64,000 nucleotides of DNA, from contig NZ_AUHI01000004.1 in NCBI RefSeq assembly GCF_000423105.1, forward strand, positions 62,001 through 126,000, in the 5' to 3' direction. This stretch comes from Halalkalibacillus halophilus DSM 18494. GTDB taxonomy: Bacteria > Bacillota > Bacilli > Bacillales > Alkalibacillaceae. The notes under the pieces are model-generated. The model made no database searches and was not told the origin of the DNA. It saw only the letters and a program-made list of their open reading frames with translations. The position numbers were made by a program, and so were the translations under genes. Positions 17,340-26,127 of this stretch are shown here, in pieces; positions within the stretch are counted from its first letter, which is position 1; each line of letters starts with the position of its first letter.

Positions 17340-17609
17340 TTGTTTTATATTTACATATTACGTTGTAAAGATAACTCCTTGTATACAGGATATACAAATG
17401 ATGTAAAATCGCGTTTTAATAAACATCAATTGGGGAAAGCCTCTAAATATACACGTGCCAAGCTTCCGGTGGAACTTGTTTACGTGGAAATATTTGAAAC
17501 CAAATCCGAAGCAATGAAAAGAGAGGTTGAAATTAAAAAGTTTGCAAAAGGAGAAAAAGAATCTTTAATACAACTTTCAAGTCAATTCGTACACACATAC
17601 TTAGAATAA
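17340..17609 (+). CDS. GIY-YIG domain protein of the YazA/UPF0213 family
   Basis: An 89-residue single-domain protein opening with FYIYILRCKDNSLYTGYTND, in which YIYIL and YTGYT are the GIY-YIG motifs. The conserved Arg (SRFNKH) and a Glu in SEAMKREVEIKK complete the nuclease-type core. Size matches YazA and its relatives. The start is TTG at 17340, with AGGAG 7 nt upstream. In B. subtilis yazA sits near DNA replication genes; here it precedes an amino-acid symporter, so the order differs. Biochemical role unknown. Confidence 0.92.
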   Translation: MFYIYILRCKDNSLYTGYTNDVKSRFNKHQLGKASKYTRAKLPVELVYVEIFETKSEAMKREVEIKKFAKGEKESLIQLSSQFVHTYLE

Positions 17610-17635
17610 CTTAGAAAATGAAAGGGGAGTAAGAT

Positions 17636-19078
17636 GTGGGAGCAGTTGAAAGTTTTTTATCTGAAATAGTAGGGTTAGGTAATACAATTTTCTGGGATTA
17701 TTTATTAGTTTACTTACTTATTTTCACTGGGATTTACTTCACTTTTAGAACGAAATTTATTCAGTTTAAGCTATTTCCGGAAATGTTTAAAGTTATTGGA
17801 GAAGAAGCAGTAGAGCAAAGCGGAAGAAGAGGTACTAATGCTTTTCAGGCTTTTAGTATTAGTATTGCTTCTCGAGTTGGTACTGGAAACTTAGCAGGTG
17901 TTGCTTTAGCTGTAGCAATTGGTGGCCCAGGGGCAGTATTTTGGATGTGGGTTATTGCTTTAATTGGTATGGCAACTGCCTTTATAGAAAGTACGTTAGC
18001 TCAGTTATACAAAGTTCCTGATAAAGATGGGTTCCGTGGAGGACCTGCTTATTATATTGAACGTGCTTTAGGTCAACGTTGGATGGCAATTTTATTTTCT
18101 ATTTTAATCACAATTACGTTTGGTCTAATATTTAATGCGGTACAAGCTAACACAATTACAATGGCTGTTGAAGAGGCATTTGCCATTGATCGTGTTTGGT
18201 CAGGTTTAGCATTAGTCGTGCTTGCAGGAATTGTAATCTTCGGTGGAATCAAAAGAATTGCAGTAGTTTCAGGTACAATCGTTCCAATTATGGCTGCAAT
18301 TTATATTTTAATCTCTTTATATGTTGTAGTGACAAACATTGGCGAAGTGCCAGGTATATTTATGTTAATCATTCAACATGCCTTTGGGTTAGAACAAGTT
18401 GTTGGTGGGGGAATTGGTGCTGCGTTAATGCAAGGTATTAAACGAGGTCTGTTCTCTAACGAAGCGGGTATGGGTTCTGCTCCCAATGCCGCAGCAACAG
18501 CTGGTGTAAGTCACCCGGCAAAACAAGGACTTGTCCAGTCACTAGCAGTATTTGTTGATACTATAATTATTTGTAGCTTTACAGCATTTACAATTATGCT
18601 GTTTGATAACTACATGGATATGACGGAAGATGGAATTCAATTAACCCAGGTTGCATTGAGTTCTCACATTGGTGAATGGGCATCGATCTTCTTAGCGATT
18701 ACGATATTCTTATTCGCGTTTAGTTCGATTATTGGTAACTATTACTATGGTGAATCTAATATTGCGTTTATGAACAATTCAGTTGTATTAAAGAACATTT
18801 TCCGTTTCGTTGTATTAGGAATGGTAATGTTTGGTTCCATTGCTTCCATTGATATTGTATGGAACATGGCTGATCTATTTATGGCAATGATGGCAACCGT
18901 CAACTTAATTGCTATCTTGTTACTAGGTAATATTGCATTCGCTCTACTGAAAGACTATGTGAAGCAGAAGAAGCAGGGTGTTGACCCAACATTCAAAGCA
19001 TCTAGCTTACCTTGGTTGAAAAATGTAGAATGGTGGCAAGATGATCAAGTAATTAGGAAAGACAAAAAGGATAAATAA
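17636..19078 (+). CDS. alanine or glycine:cation symporter (AGCS family, AlsT-like)
   Basis: This 480-residue membrane protein carries the AGCS signatures GRRGTNAFQAFSISIASRVG, TGNLAGVALAVAIGGPGAVF and the later KRGLFSNEAGMGSAPNAAA. About 11 membrane segments are visible. The family imports alanine, glycine or glutamine with Na+; B. subtilis AlsT takes glutamine. The start is GTG at 17636 with AAAGGGGAG upstream. It lies 26 nt after the GIY-YIG gene and may be co-transcribed with it; a symmetric terminator closes the unit. Confidence 0.94.
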   Translation: MGAVESFLSEIVGLGNTIFWDYLLVYLLIFTGIYFTFRTKFIQFKLFPEMFKVIGEEAVEQSGRRGTNAFQAFSISIASRVGTGNLAGVALAVAIGGPGAVFWMWVIALIGMATAFIESTLAQLYKVPDKDGFRGGPAYYIERALGQRWMAILFSILITITFGLIFNAVQANTITMAVEEAFAIDRVWSGLALVVLAGIVIFGGIKRIAVVSGTIVPIMAAIYILISLYVVVTNIGEVPGIFMLIIQHAFGLEQVVGGGIGAALMQGIKRGLFSNEAGMGSAPNAAATAGVSHPAKQGLVQSLAVFVDTIIICSFTAFTIMLFDNYMDMTEDGIQLTQVALSSHIGEWASIFLAITIFLFAFSSIIGNYYYGESNIAFMNNSVVLKNIFRFVVLGMVMFGSIASIDIVWNMADLFMAMMATVNLIAILLLGNIAFALLKDYVKQKKQGVDPTFKASSLPWLKNVEWWQDDQVIRKDKKDK

Positions 19079-19083
19079 GAAAA

Positions 19084-19118
19084 AACAGTTGATGGAATAT
19101 CCATCAACTGTTTTTTTT
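19084..19118. terminator. bidirectional terminator between the AGCS symporter and vpr
   Basis: AACAGTTGATGGA pairs with TCCATCAACTGTT. A T run on the plus strand and an A run before the stem allow use from both sides. Confidence 0.92.
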
Positions 19119-19124
19119 GTACCT

Positions 19125-21545
19125 TTATTCAAGTGTAAATTCTCCTAAAACCCAACCTTCTTCTTCATATCCTTCTTTACCAACCCATGATACAAGAGCG
19201 TAATCACCAGCTGGGAGTTGGTCGAGTAACCATTTTCCATCTACCTCTAAGTTATTTTGTCCCTCAGGGAGGTTATCGAATAACTCAAGTACAGCAACAG
19301 GAGCTAAGTCAGCTGTGTAAACTACAAGATCTACGTAGTCAACATCTTTATTTAAATTTAACTCCACTTGAAATACACCATCTTCAGTGAGTGTAAAGCT
19401 TCCTGAATCCAATAGATCTTCGATATCAAAAACCTCATATGGGTCTTGAACAAACAAGATAGTTGGAACTTCAATTACTTCGTCTCCATGAGTTAATGTA
19501 ATAAGCCCTTCGTAGTAACCAGGCTCGAGTTTTCCAGCATCTACTTGAACGTTCATATTAACTTTTTGAGATCCGTTTCCTTTTACATTTAAGTTTTTAC
19601 TTGTATTCACTTTAATGTGATTTTCACCGTCAAAGAATTCAACATCCATATTAAATCGTTTACGTTCATTTGATAAGTTTTCAATTTCAAAGTGTTGACG
19701 TTCCACTTGCTTACCATTCTCTTTTTCAAAAGTTCCGAATGAATAAGATCCTGGATTTACTAAAGTTTCTGTTGTTAAGGCATCAACTACACGAATGCTA
19801 CCTGCCCCTTGAGCGTTGAATGGGTACGTATTTCCATCACGATCTGAAATGGATTCTGCAGTATTCATAAGTGCTGATTTAACGCGCTGTGGTTCCCAGT
19901 CAGGGTTTTGTTCTAGTAATAATGCTGCAGCTCCTGCTACATGTGGTGCTGCCATGCTAGTTCCTTGTAAAGAAGCATAAGCATGTCCACCTGTTGCATG
20001 ATTCGGAATCGTACTAACAATTGCTACACCTGGCGCAGATACGTCTGGTTTAATCATCCACGTTTCAGTAACTGGTCCTCTTGAAGAGAAATCAGCAATT
20101 GTTTCTTCTACTAAAGTTGGTTCATTTAAAGAGAAAGTGATTTCGTTCTCTCCATTTTCTAATGCACTTACCAACTCTTGTCCTTGCGCTAGAGACATCT
20201 TAAATGTTGGAACGGCCATACCTGGTACGTCAGGTTGAGTACCTTCTACATTGTTATAAATAATTGCCCCGACTGCACCTGCAGCTTGAGCATTCTCTGC
20301 TTTTTCAACAAATGGATATTCTCCTCTTTGAATTAAAGCAACCTTGCCATCTACATCAACATTTGCAAAGTCTTCTGCACTGCCTAAGCCAACATGTTCA
20401 TATTCATATGTTTGACCATTTAGTGCATTTAGAGCTTCTTCAGATGGGAAGCCCATTACATTTACGCCACTATACGTTTCTCCATTACTAAGTGTTAGGT
20501 TACCGTCAAATACAAAGTGAGGTAATTGTGTTGCACCGACTGAAATGGCATCACGGCTAGTACCTGGAGCTCCGATTGTCCACTCATCTGGACCAGCGTT
20601 ACCATTTGCTCCAACAGCAACTACCCCTTCTGCTGTAGCCCAGTCAAGCGCAATGGATGTTGCGAAATCAGGATCATTAGAAGTATTACCTAACGACAAG
20701 TTCATTACATCTGCTCCATCAAGAACAGCTTGCTCAATCCCTGCTAGAACTGCGTTGGTTGAACCACTTCCACCAGGCCCTAACACACGGTATGCTAATA
20801 AGTCAGCATTTGGTGCAACCCCTTTAATTAGTCCATTTGCAGCGATTGTTCCAGCAACATGTGATCCGTGAGTGGTTGAATCGCCTCTTGGATCTCCTTC
20901 AGGTGTCTCTTGAGGATCTTCATCAAAATCTACAAAATCATAACCTTTATAATCTCCAAAAGCGTGTTCTAAGTCTGGATGAGTGTAGTCTACACCAGTA
21001 TCAATAACTGCTACTGTAACACCTTCTCCAGTTACGCCTAAGTCTTCCCAAACTTGTTGAGCACCAATATATGGTGCACTATCCATCATGTTTGGTGATA
21101 CTTCATTATCATCAACAAAGATAGACTCCATTTCAGTTGCAGTGTACTCTTTATCAGGATAAATTGCTTTTACTCCTGAAACAGCAGCAAGTCCTCTTAA
21201 TTCATCTTGTCTTACTTCGACAGAAAACCCACTAAAAACATAATCGTATTCAAATTGAAAATCACTACTAGGAGCCTTCGTTTCTACTTCATTCATAATC
21301 TGTTCTCGCTTCGATTGAAGATCTCCTTGTGATTGGCTTTGTCCAGTATGTTTAGCTTCAACTAAGGAAGGGGACTCTAATTCAACAATCACTGAAACGA
21401 TTTCGCTAGAATCATAGTTGTATTCCCCTTCAATTGTTGCTAAACGTTGAAGATCACCGCTTGATTGTTGCGAGAAGCCCATTGTTGTAAAGGTGAGCAT
21501 TACCGCTAATAAAATTAATCCGAACTTAGTAAATTTCTTTTTCAA
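19125..21545 (-). CDS. vpr: extracellular subtilisin-family serine protease Vpr
   Basis: At 806 residues it has the same length as B. subtilis Vpr. A signal peptide (about 1-25) is followed by an I9 inhibitor-type propeptide (to about 135) and an S8 domain with Asp182 (AVIDTGVDYTHPDL), His226 (THGSHVAGT) and Ser530 (GTSMAAPHVAG). A PA-type insertion (about 370-470) lies between His and Ser, as in Vpr and C5a peptidases. A beta-rich C-terminal part (about 590-806) follows. It should be secreted and digest extracellular protein. The start is TTG at 21545 with GGAGGG 8 nt upstream. A candidate CodY box lies about 130 nt upstream. Confidence 0.95.
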   Translation of the reverse strand: MKKKFTKFGLILLAVMLTFTTMGFSQQSSGDLQRLATIEGEYNYDSSEIVSVIVELESPSLVEAKHTGQSQSQGDLQSKREQIMNEVETKAPSSDFQFEYDYVFSGFSVEVRQDELRGLAAVSGVKAIYPDKEYTATEMESIFVDDNEVSPNMMDSAPYIGAQQVWEDLGVTGEGVTVAVIDTGVDYTHPDLEHAFGDYKGYDFVDFDEDPQETPEGDPRGDSTTHGSHVAGTIAANGLIKGVAPNADLLAYRVLGPGGSGSTNAVLAGIEQAVLDGADVMNLSLGNTSNDPDFATSIALDWATAEGVVAVGANGNAGPDEWTIGAPGTSRDAISVGATQLPHFVFDGNLTLSNGETYSGVNVMGFPSEEALNALNGQTYEYEHVGLGSAEDFANVDVDGKVALIQRGEYPFVEKAENAQAAGAVGAIIYNNVEGTQPDVPGMAVPTFKMSLAQGQELVSALENGENEITFSLNEPTLVEETIADFSSRGPVTETWMIKPDVSAPGVAIVSTIPNHATGGHAYASLQGTSMAAPHVAGAAALLLEQNPDWEPQRVKSALMNTAESISDRDGNTYPFNAQGAGSIRVVDALTTETLVNPGSYSFGTFEKENGKQVERQHFEIENLSNERKRFNMDVEFFDGENHIKVNTSKNLNVKGNGSQKVNMNVQVDAGKLEPGYYEGLITLTHGDEVIEVPTILFVQDPYEVFDIEDLLDSGSFTLTEDGVFQVELNLNKDVDYVDLVVYTADLAPVAVLELFDNLPEGQNNLEVDGKWLLDQLPAGDYALVSWVGKEGYEEEGWVLGEFTLE

Positions 21546-21673
21546 AATAAATTCCCTCCAATTATGTTTTTAATAACGTACAGCTTTCCCCCTTTTTGTT
21601 CACTATTTAAAAATACATGTACTACCCTTATATTTCGGTATAAGAAGTAGTTATCCCTTGAGATAAAAGTACC

Positions 21674-21688
21674 AATTTTCAGAAAAAA
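21674..21688 (-). promoter_or_regulatory. candidate CodY box upstream of vpr
   Basis: AATTTTCAGAAAAAA matches the CodY consensus AATTTTCWGAAAATT at 13 of 15 positions. CodY represses extracellular protease genes in B. subtilis during nutrient plenty. Use at this site is inferred. Confidence 0.5.
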
Positions 21689-21819
21689 AAGTATAAACGT
21701 TAGTAATCTTGATATGTAAAGGTAGGAGCCGGTTCGATTTCATTATTCGACGATATAAAACATAAATTTATTAAACTTTTGGAGGAGTTCATTTATCCTA
21801 TAAGTTGTAAAACATAAAA

Positions 21820-21851
21820 AAACTTCCTTACGAAGAAATGTAAGGAAGGGT
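21820..21851 (-). terminator. intrinsic terminator of the HxlR gene
   Basis: On the minus strand CTTCCTTAC pairs with GTAAGGAAG and TTTTTTT follows. It overlaps the end of the gene closely. Confidence 0.88.
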
Positions 21852-22163
21852 TTAAATCTCTATTTCTTTTTCTGCCCAATGTTGAATAGCTGCTAAAGCA
21901 GGTTGAAGAGTATATCCTTTTTCGGTTAAAGAATATTCTATTCTTACAGGAGTTTCATCATAGACTTTTCTTTTTACGATTTTTTCTTTTTCTAAGTCCT
22001 TTAATCTTTCAGACAACAACCTACCACTAATTCCTATATTCGATTCTATTTCACAGAAGCGCTGGGAACCTTCTAATAATTGAAAAATAATCAGAGCGGA
22101 CCAACGCTTATTTATAATGGATAAAGCTTTTTCAAATTTTGGGCAAATAGAATGATCTGTCAT
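21852..22163 (-). CDS. HxlR-family winged-helix transcriptional regulator
   Basis: A 103-residue DUF24/HxlR protein. The N-terminal Cys (HSICPKFEKAL), NKRWSALIIFQLLEG, CEIESNIGISGRLLSERLKDL (recognition helix) and YSLTEKGYTLQPAL are all typical. In this family (YodB, CatR, HypR) the single Cys near residue 8 often senses quinones, diamide or hypochlorite by thiol oxidation. It is divergent from a YceI-family gene, with a repeated TACTTAC motif around that promoter. I chose the ATG at 22163 because GAGGTG is then 7 nt upstream. Confidence 0.92.
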   Translation of the reverse strand: MTDHSICPKFEKALSIINKRWSALIIFQLLEGSQRFCEIESNIGISGRLLSERLKDLEKEKIVKRKVYDETPVRIEYSLTEKGYTLQPALAAIQHWAEKEIEI

Positions 22164-22219
22164 AAGCATTCACCTCTTTCATATAGTATAACGAAAAAGT
22201 TAAAGTATGAAAAGATATT

Positions 22220-22274
22220 TACTTACTTGACATTATTTAATTACTATTATATAGTTACTTACATAAAGTAAGTA
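22220..22274 (+). promoter_or_regulatory. yceI-family promoter flanked by candidate HxlR operators
   Basis: TTGACA (22227-22232), 17-nt spacer, TATAGT (22250-22255) is a strong sigma-A promoter. TACTTAC sits directly before the -35 (22220-22226). A 7-bp perfect inverted repeat TACTTAC-ataaa-GTAAGTA (22256-22274) lies directly after the -10, over the start site. Two-site binding around a promoter is common for HxlR regulators; assignment to the neighbouring regulator is inferred. Confidence 0.7.
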
Positions 22275-22300
22275 TATAAAAAAAGAGGAGGAATTTTATT

Positions 22301-22831
22301 ATGACACAAGTAAATTTAGACAAAGTACACAGCGGGGTTAATTTCCAGGTAAAGCACATGATGGTTTCAAAAGCGAAGGGTGAATTTCAAGATTTTGATA
22401 TAAACTTTGAAGGTGACCCTAAGAACCTTGAAAATGCGAGTGTAAAAGCAGTTATTCAAGTCGATTCGATTGAAACAAATAATGAAGATCGTAATGGACA
22501 TTTAAAGTCAGAGGACTTCTTTAACGCTGAACAATATCCAACGATTACTTTTGATAGTAAGTCTATTAAAAAGGTAAGCGAATCTGAATATGAAGTAACT
22601 GGTGATTTAACAATTAGTGGAAAAACGAATGAAGAGACGTTTTTAGTTGAAGCAAATGGTGTTGCTAAAGATCCAATGAGTGGTAACATGGTTGCTGGGT
22701 TCGACGTAGAAGGTAAGGTAAACCGTGAAGATTATGGCCTTACTTGGAATGCCCAATTAGAAACTGGTGGGGTACTAGTAGGTAAAGAAGTTAAAATCAA
22801 TGCTGCATTTGAATTTGCTATTGAATCATAA
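22301..22831 (+). CDS. YceI-family polyisoprenoid-binding-like protein
   Basis: A 176-residue lipocalin-like protein without signal peptide. VDKVHSGVNFQVKHMMVSKAKG-type features open the chain. They are followed by ASVKAVIQVDSI, NGHLKSEDFFNAEQYPTI, ITGDLTISG-like strands and NREDYGLTWNA. These match the YceI fold, which binds isoprenoid chains such as quinones in other bacteria. Cytoplasmic location is implied by the missing signal peptide. Divergence from an HxlR regulator suggests induction by electrophiles, fitting a quinone-related role, but that is inference. A GAGGAGG site lies upstream. Confidence 0.93.
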   Translation: MTQVNLDKVHSGVNFQVKHMMVSKAKGEFQDFDINFEGDPKNLENASVKAVIQVDSIETNNEDRNGHLKSEDFFNAEQYPTITFDSKSIKKVSESEYEVTGDLTISGKTNEETFLVEANGVAKDPMSGNMVAGFDVEGKVNREDYGLTWNAQLETGGVLVGKEVKINAAFEFAIES

Positions 22832-22852
22832 ACTATAAAAAGTATTGAAAAA

Positions 22853-22897
22853 GAGTGCCTGAATTATTCCGTTTATGGAGTAATTCAGGCACTTTTT
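22853..22897 (+). terminator. intrinsic terminator of the YceI gene
   Basis: AGTGCCTGAATTA pairs with TAATTCAGGCACT, followed by TTTT. The symmetric ends may also serve the convergent GDPD gene. Confidence 0.92.
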
Positions 22898-22920
22898 ACT
22901 ATTAAGAAAACTTATTTCGA

Positions 22921-23871
22921 CTATCGCATTCCTTTTTCTTGTAATATTTCTATGAGTAAATCTGGTCGATCAGTGATGATCCCATCCACATCTGCATCGA
23001 TCATTTCCCTCATCGTTTGCTCATCATTGATTGTCCAGTAATGTATGCCCATACCTCGTCTATGAGCTCCATTAATAATTCGGTCTTCAAAAAAGTTAAA
23101 GTACCGATTCTCTTTAGGCAACTGCATCACTTGTCCAGTAGGTTCAAAGAAGTTTCTTGCAAAGAATTTATGAGTCATAACAAAGTTGAAGGCAGTTTCC
23201 CGTCCTGAACCAAGTGCTATTTGCCCCTCGGCTCTTTCATTAAACATACGAATTAAATTTTGGTCAAATGAACTCATCATGACATTATCAATCATGTCAT
23301 ATTCAACAATTAATTCCCAAAGTCGATCAACAATTTCTTCATAATACATTTCAGGATTTGTATCTTTCACTTCTAGCATATATTTCATATCAGGAAATTC
23401 TTCAAACATTTCTCGAACTGTTGGTTTATATATACCAATATTACGAAAAGAAAACTCGCCCTCTTGGTCTTCAAATGTATATCCAGCATCAAGATTTAAA
23501 AATTCTTCTAACGTAAAATCTATTATTGCACCTTCACCATCTGTTGTGCGATCCACTGTAGGGTCATGTAATAGCACGAGCTCACCATCTGCAGTAATGT
23601 GGATATCTACTTCTACTATATCTACCCCTAAATCATGAGACATTTGAATCGCTGTCATTGTATTCCCTGGTGCTATTAAATCTCCAGCTCGATGTGAAAT
23701 GACAAGTGGTCCTTCATTTTCATGTTCGAAAAATTCATGTTGCTCAACCGAAGGCTGGGGTTCAAAATAAAATACCCATGCAATAATAATAGGTACACCA
23801 ATTGCTAAAAAGAGTGTAAGAAAGCGTCTAAATTCACTATGTTTTTTTCTTTCTAGGTGCATCTGAACCAT
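22921..23871 (-). CDS. membrane-anchored glycerophosphodiester phosphodiesterase
   Basis: A protein of about 316 residues with one N-terminal membrane segment and an outward GDPD TIM-barrel. Motifs are ISHRAGDLIAPGNT (catalytic His and Arg), VEVDIHITADGELVLLHD with metal-binding Glu/Asp and the second His, DRTTDGEG, and MLEVKD. It hydrolyses glycerophosphodiesters to glycerol-3-phosphate and an alcohol, possibly also lipoteichoic acid-derived material outside the cell. The start is uncertain among three in-frame ATGs (23886, 23871, 23862); GAGGA favours 23871. It appears monocistronic. Confidence 0.9.
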   Translation of the reverse strand: MVQMHLERKKHSEFRRFLTLFLAIGVPIIIAWVFYFEPQPSVEQHEFFEHENEGPLVISHRAGDLIAPGNTMTAIQMSHDLGVDIVEVDIHITADGELVLLHDPTVDRTTDGEGAIIDFTLEEFLNLDAGYTFEDQEGEFSFRNIGIYKPTVREMFEEFPDMKYMLEVKDTNPEMYYEEIVDRLWELIVEYDMIDNVMMSSFDQNLIRMFNERAEGQIALGSGRETAFNFVMTHKFFARNFFEPTGQVMQLPKENRYFNFFEDRIINGAHRRGMGIHYWTINDEQTMREMIDADVDGIITDRPDLLIEILQEKGMR

Positions 23872-24027
23872 CCTTATATTCCTCATCTATTTCTATCAAT
23901 GTTTATCGATACCCTCTATAAAGCTTATTTATAACGCTAATCTGTAATAAATGCAATTCATTTTATGCAAAAATAAGATTTTTCGCTTATAATAGAAACA
24001 ATTCTTATATGAAAGAGGAGGCCAACA

Positions 24028-25395
24028 ATGAAAGATCAAGTGATTCAATTTTTACATGATAACCGAGATAAACATTTAAAACAATTAGAAGAGTTTTTGA
24101 AAATCCCAAGTATTAGTTCTCTATCCGAACATAAAGAAGACGTTCTGAATGCTGCAAAATGGGTAGAACAAGAGTTACACCAAATAGGTTTTGAACAAGC
24201 TCGTATCATGGAAACGGAAGGCTTACCAGTTGTGTATGGAGAATACATACAGAACCCGGAGGCTCCAACCGTATTAATTTATGGTCATTATGATGTACAG
24301 CCAGTGGACCCTCTACATTTGTGGGAGTCAGAACCATTTGCTCCAGAAATTCGTGATAATAAAATTTTTGCTCGTGGTGCAACCGATGATAAAGGGCAAG
24401 TATTTATGCACCTGAAAGTAATGGAAGCAATTTTGAGTATGGAAAAAACTTCTCCTGTTAATTTTAAAGTATTAATCGAAGGAGAGGAAGAAGTCGGTAG
24501 TCCTAATCTTCCTGCTTTTGCTCAAAACCATGCTGATCTACTAAAAGCAGATTTAGCAGTAGTATCGGATTCTGCGTTGGTGGAGAAAGGAAAACCTACT
24601 ATAACATATGGTTTGCGTGGCTTAGCTGGAATTCAAATTGATGTGAAAGGTGCAAATAGCGACCTTCACTCTGGAGAATACGGTGGAGGCGTCATGAATC
24701 CGATCCATGCTTTAGTTGAGATCGTTTCTTCTTTCAAGGACAAAGAACAAAAAGTTTTAGTTGATGGATTTTATGATGATATTCCAGAACTTTCTGAAGA
24801 AGAGCGAGAAGCTCTAGCTGCGGTTCCATTCGATGAAGAAAAGTTGAAAAACAGTCTAGAAGTACCTAGCTTTAATGGAGAGAAAGGGTACACGTATACG
24901 GAACGTACTTCTGCTCGTCCAACTTTAGAGGTAAATGGAATGTTTGGTGGCTTTCAAGGTGAAGGAATTAAGACAGTTCTACCAAATGAAGCAACAGCAA
25001 AAATTACATGTCGTTTGGTACCTGACCAAGACCCAGAAAAGATTGTACAAGCACTAACTGATCACGTACATGCTCAAACTCCTAAGGGTGTTACGGTGGA
25101 AGTTACTCCATTCGATAAAGGGAAACCATATGTTACCCCGTTTGATCATCCAGTCATTCAAAAAGCAGCGGAAGCATATGAAGCGGTTTATAAGAGTGAA
25201 ACGGCTTATATTAGAGGTGGAGGATCGATTCCAATCGTAGCTGAATTAGATGAGATTTTAAACATCCCAGTAGTATTAATGGGCTTTGGATTACCAGATG
25301 AGAATTTGCATGCTCCAAATGAGCATTTTCATCTAGAAAATTTTGACCAGGGAATGCAAACACTGGTTAACTATTTTTACTTACTAAAAAATTAA
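24028..25395 (+). CDS. M20-family zinc dipeptidase
   Basis: A 455-residue metallopeptidase of the ArgE/DapE/CPG2 superfamily, close to carnosinase-like dipeptidases. Metal and catalytic motifs: IYGHYDVQPVDP, FARGATDDKGQ with the bridging Asp, EGEEEVGSPN with the general-base Glu and metal Glu, VVSDSAL, and a C-terminal HAPNEHF His. An insert at about 190-320 forms the dimerisation domain. It would hydrolyse dipeptides in the cytoplasm. A probable -10 (TATAAT) lies about 40 nt upstream, with GAGGAGG before the ATG. Confidence 0.93.
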   Translation: MKDQVIQFLHDNRDKHLKQLEEFLKIPSISSLSEHKEDVLNAAKWVEQELHQIGFEQARIMETEGLPVVYGEYIQNPEAPTVLIYGHYDVQPVDPLHLWESEPFAPEIRDNKIFARGATDDKGQVFMHLKVMEAILSMEKTSPVNFKVLIEGEEEVGSPNLPAFAQNHADLLKADLAVVSDSALVEKGKPTITYGLRGLAGIQIDVKGANSDLHSGEYGGGVMNPIHALVEIVSSFKDKEQKVLVDGFYDDIPELSEEEREALAAVPFDEEKLKNSLEVPSFNGEKGYTYTERTSARPTLEVNGMFGGFQGEGIKTVLPNEATAKITCRLVPDQDPEKIVQALTDHVHAQTPKGVTVEVTPFDKGKPYVTPFDHPVIQKAAEAYEAVYKSETAYIRGGGSIPIVAELDEILNIPVVLMGFGLPDENLHAPNEHFHLENFDQGMQTLVNYFYLLKN

Positions 25396-25422
25396 TAAGA
25401 CTATATTTGTTGTAATATTAGA

Positions 25423-25458
25423 AAGGTACGTAATTTCAAGTGAAATTACGTACCTTTT
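25423..25458. terminator. bidirectional terminator after the dipeptidase
   Basis: AAGGTACGTAATTTCA pairs almost perfectly with TGAAATTACGTACCTT across a minimal loop, followed by T residues. The leftward gene at 25469 can use it too. Confidence 0.92.
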
Positions 25459-25468
25459 TTGTATGAAG

Positions 25469-25933
25469 TTAGATTACTTTCCCTTTTTCCTTAGCATCGG
25501 CATCTAACCCAGCTCCTATTGCAACCCCAATTCCTATTCCGATTGGTAGACCTAGTGCTATATTATCGAACAAAAGTAGTCCAAACGGTAATCCAATCCC
25601 AGTACCGATAGCCATATAAATACTTAAGTAATAACCTTCTGTAACTAAGTTGTGCTGATTTGTTAAATGAGAAGTAAACTCATTAACTTTTTGTTTATGA
25701 AGTTTAAAATTAATTTCATTTTTCGATGTGATCTCTTTTTGAATTTGTGCTATATGTACTTCCATTTCTATTAAGTATTCTTTACATTCATCACATTCAA
25801 CAGCATAGGAAGCCACCTTATCTATGACTTTTTCATATAAATCTAAATCAAGCTTAGATTGGTCCCCCTCATCCATAGAATTTCTGATTTCCGTTAATGC
25901 AGTTTTAAGATTTTTAGCTTGATAATTATCCAT
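25469..25933 (-). CDS. conserved-type hypothetical protein with CxxC motif and Gly-rich membrane hairpin
   Basis: A 154-residue protein. The N-terminal two thirds look helical and charged and contain ECDECKEY, a CxxC pair. The C terminus has two hydrophobic, glycine-rich segments (about 103-121 and 124-142; GTGIGLPFGLLLF, GLPIGIGIGVAIGAG) like a glycine-zipper hairpin. I do not recognise a function. An AAAGGAG site precedes the ATG. It stands alone, between two terminator/promoter regions. Confidence 0.8.
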   Translation of the reverse strand: MDNYQAKNLKTALTEIRNSMDEGDQSKLDLDLYEKVIDKVASYAVECDECKEYLIEMEVHIAQIQKEITSKNEINFKLHKQKVNEFTSHLTNQHNLVTEGYYLSIYMAIGTGIGLPFGLLLFDNIALGLPIGIGIGVAIGAGLDADAKEKGKVI

Positions 25934-26127
25934 AAAGGAATCTCCTTTTACCTTGCTTAGTCATTAAGAGAATATCATAAATATAGAAAGCGTGCTAAAA
26001 GTATTATAATCGTTAGAATAGATTATCTCTTTAGTAATTTAACACGTTAATTGTTTTACTCAAGTACTTGTTATAATTTTACACCTAAACTAAACTGAAA
26101 ATTAAGAAAATAAAAGGGGTGGATGAC

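Larger units (their letters stand above)
21546..21851. other. intergenic region between vpr and the HxlR gene
   Basis: This 306-nt gap contains the vpr leader with its GGAGGG site, a candidate CodY box at 21674-21688, and the terminator of the HxlR gene at its right end. I see no gene or structured RNA in the rest. Confidence 0.7.
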
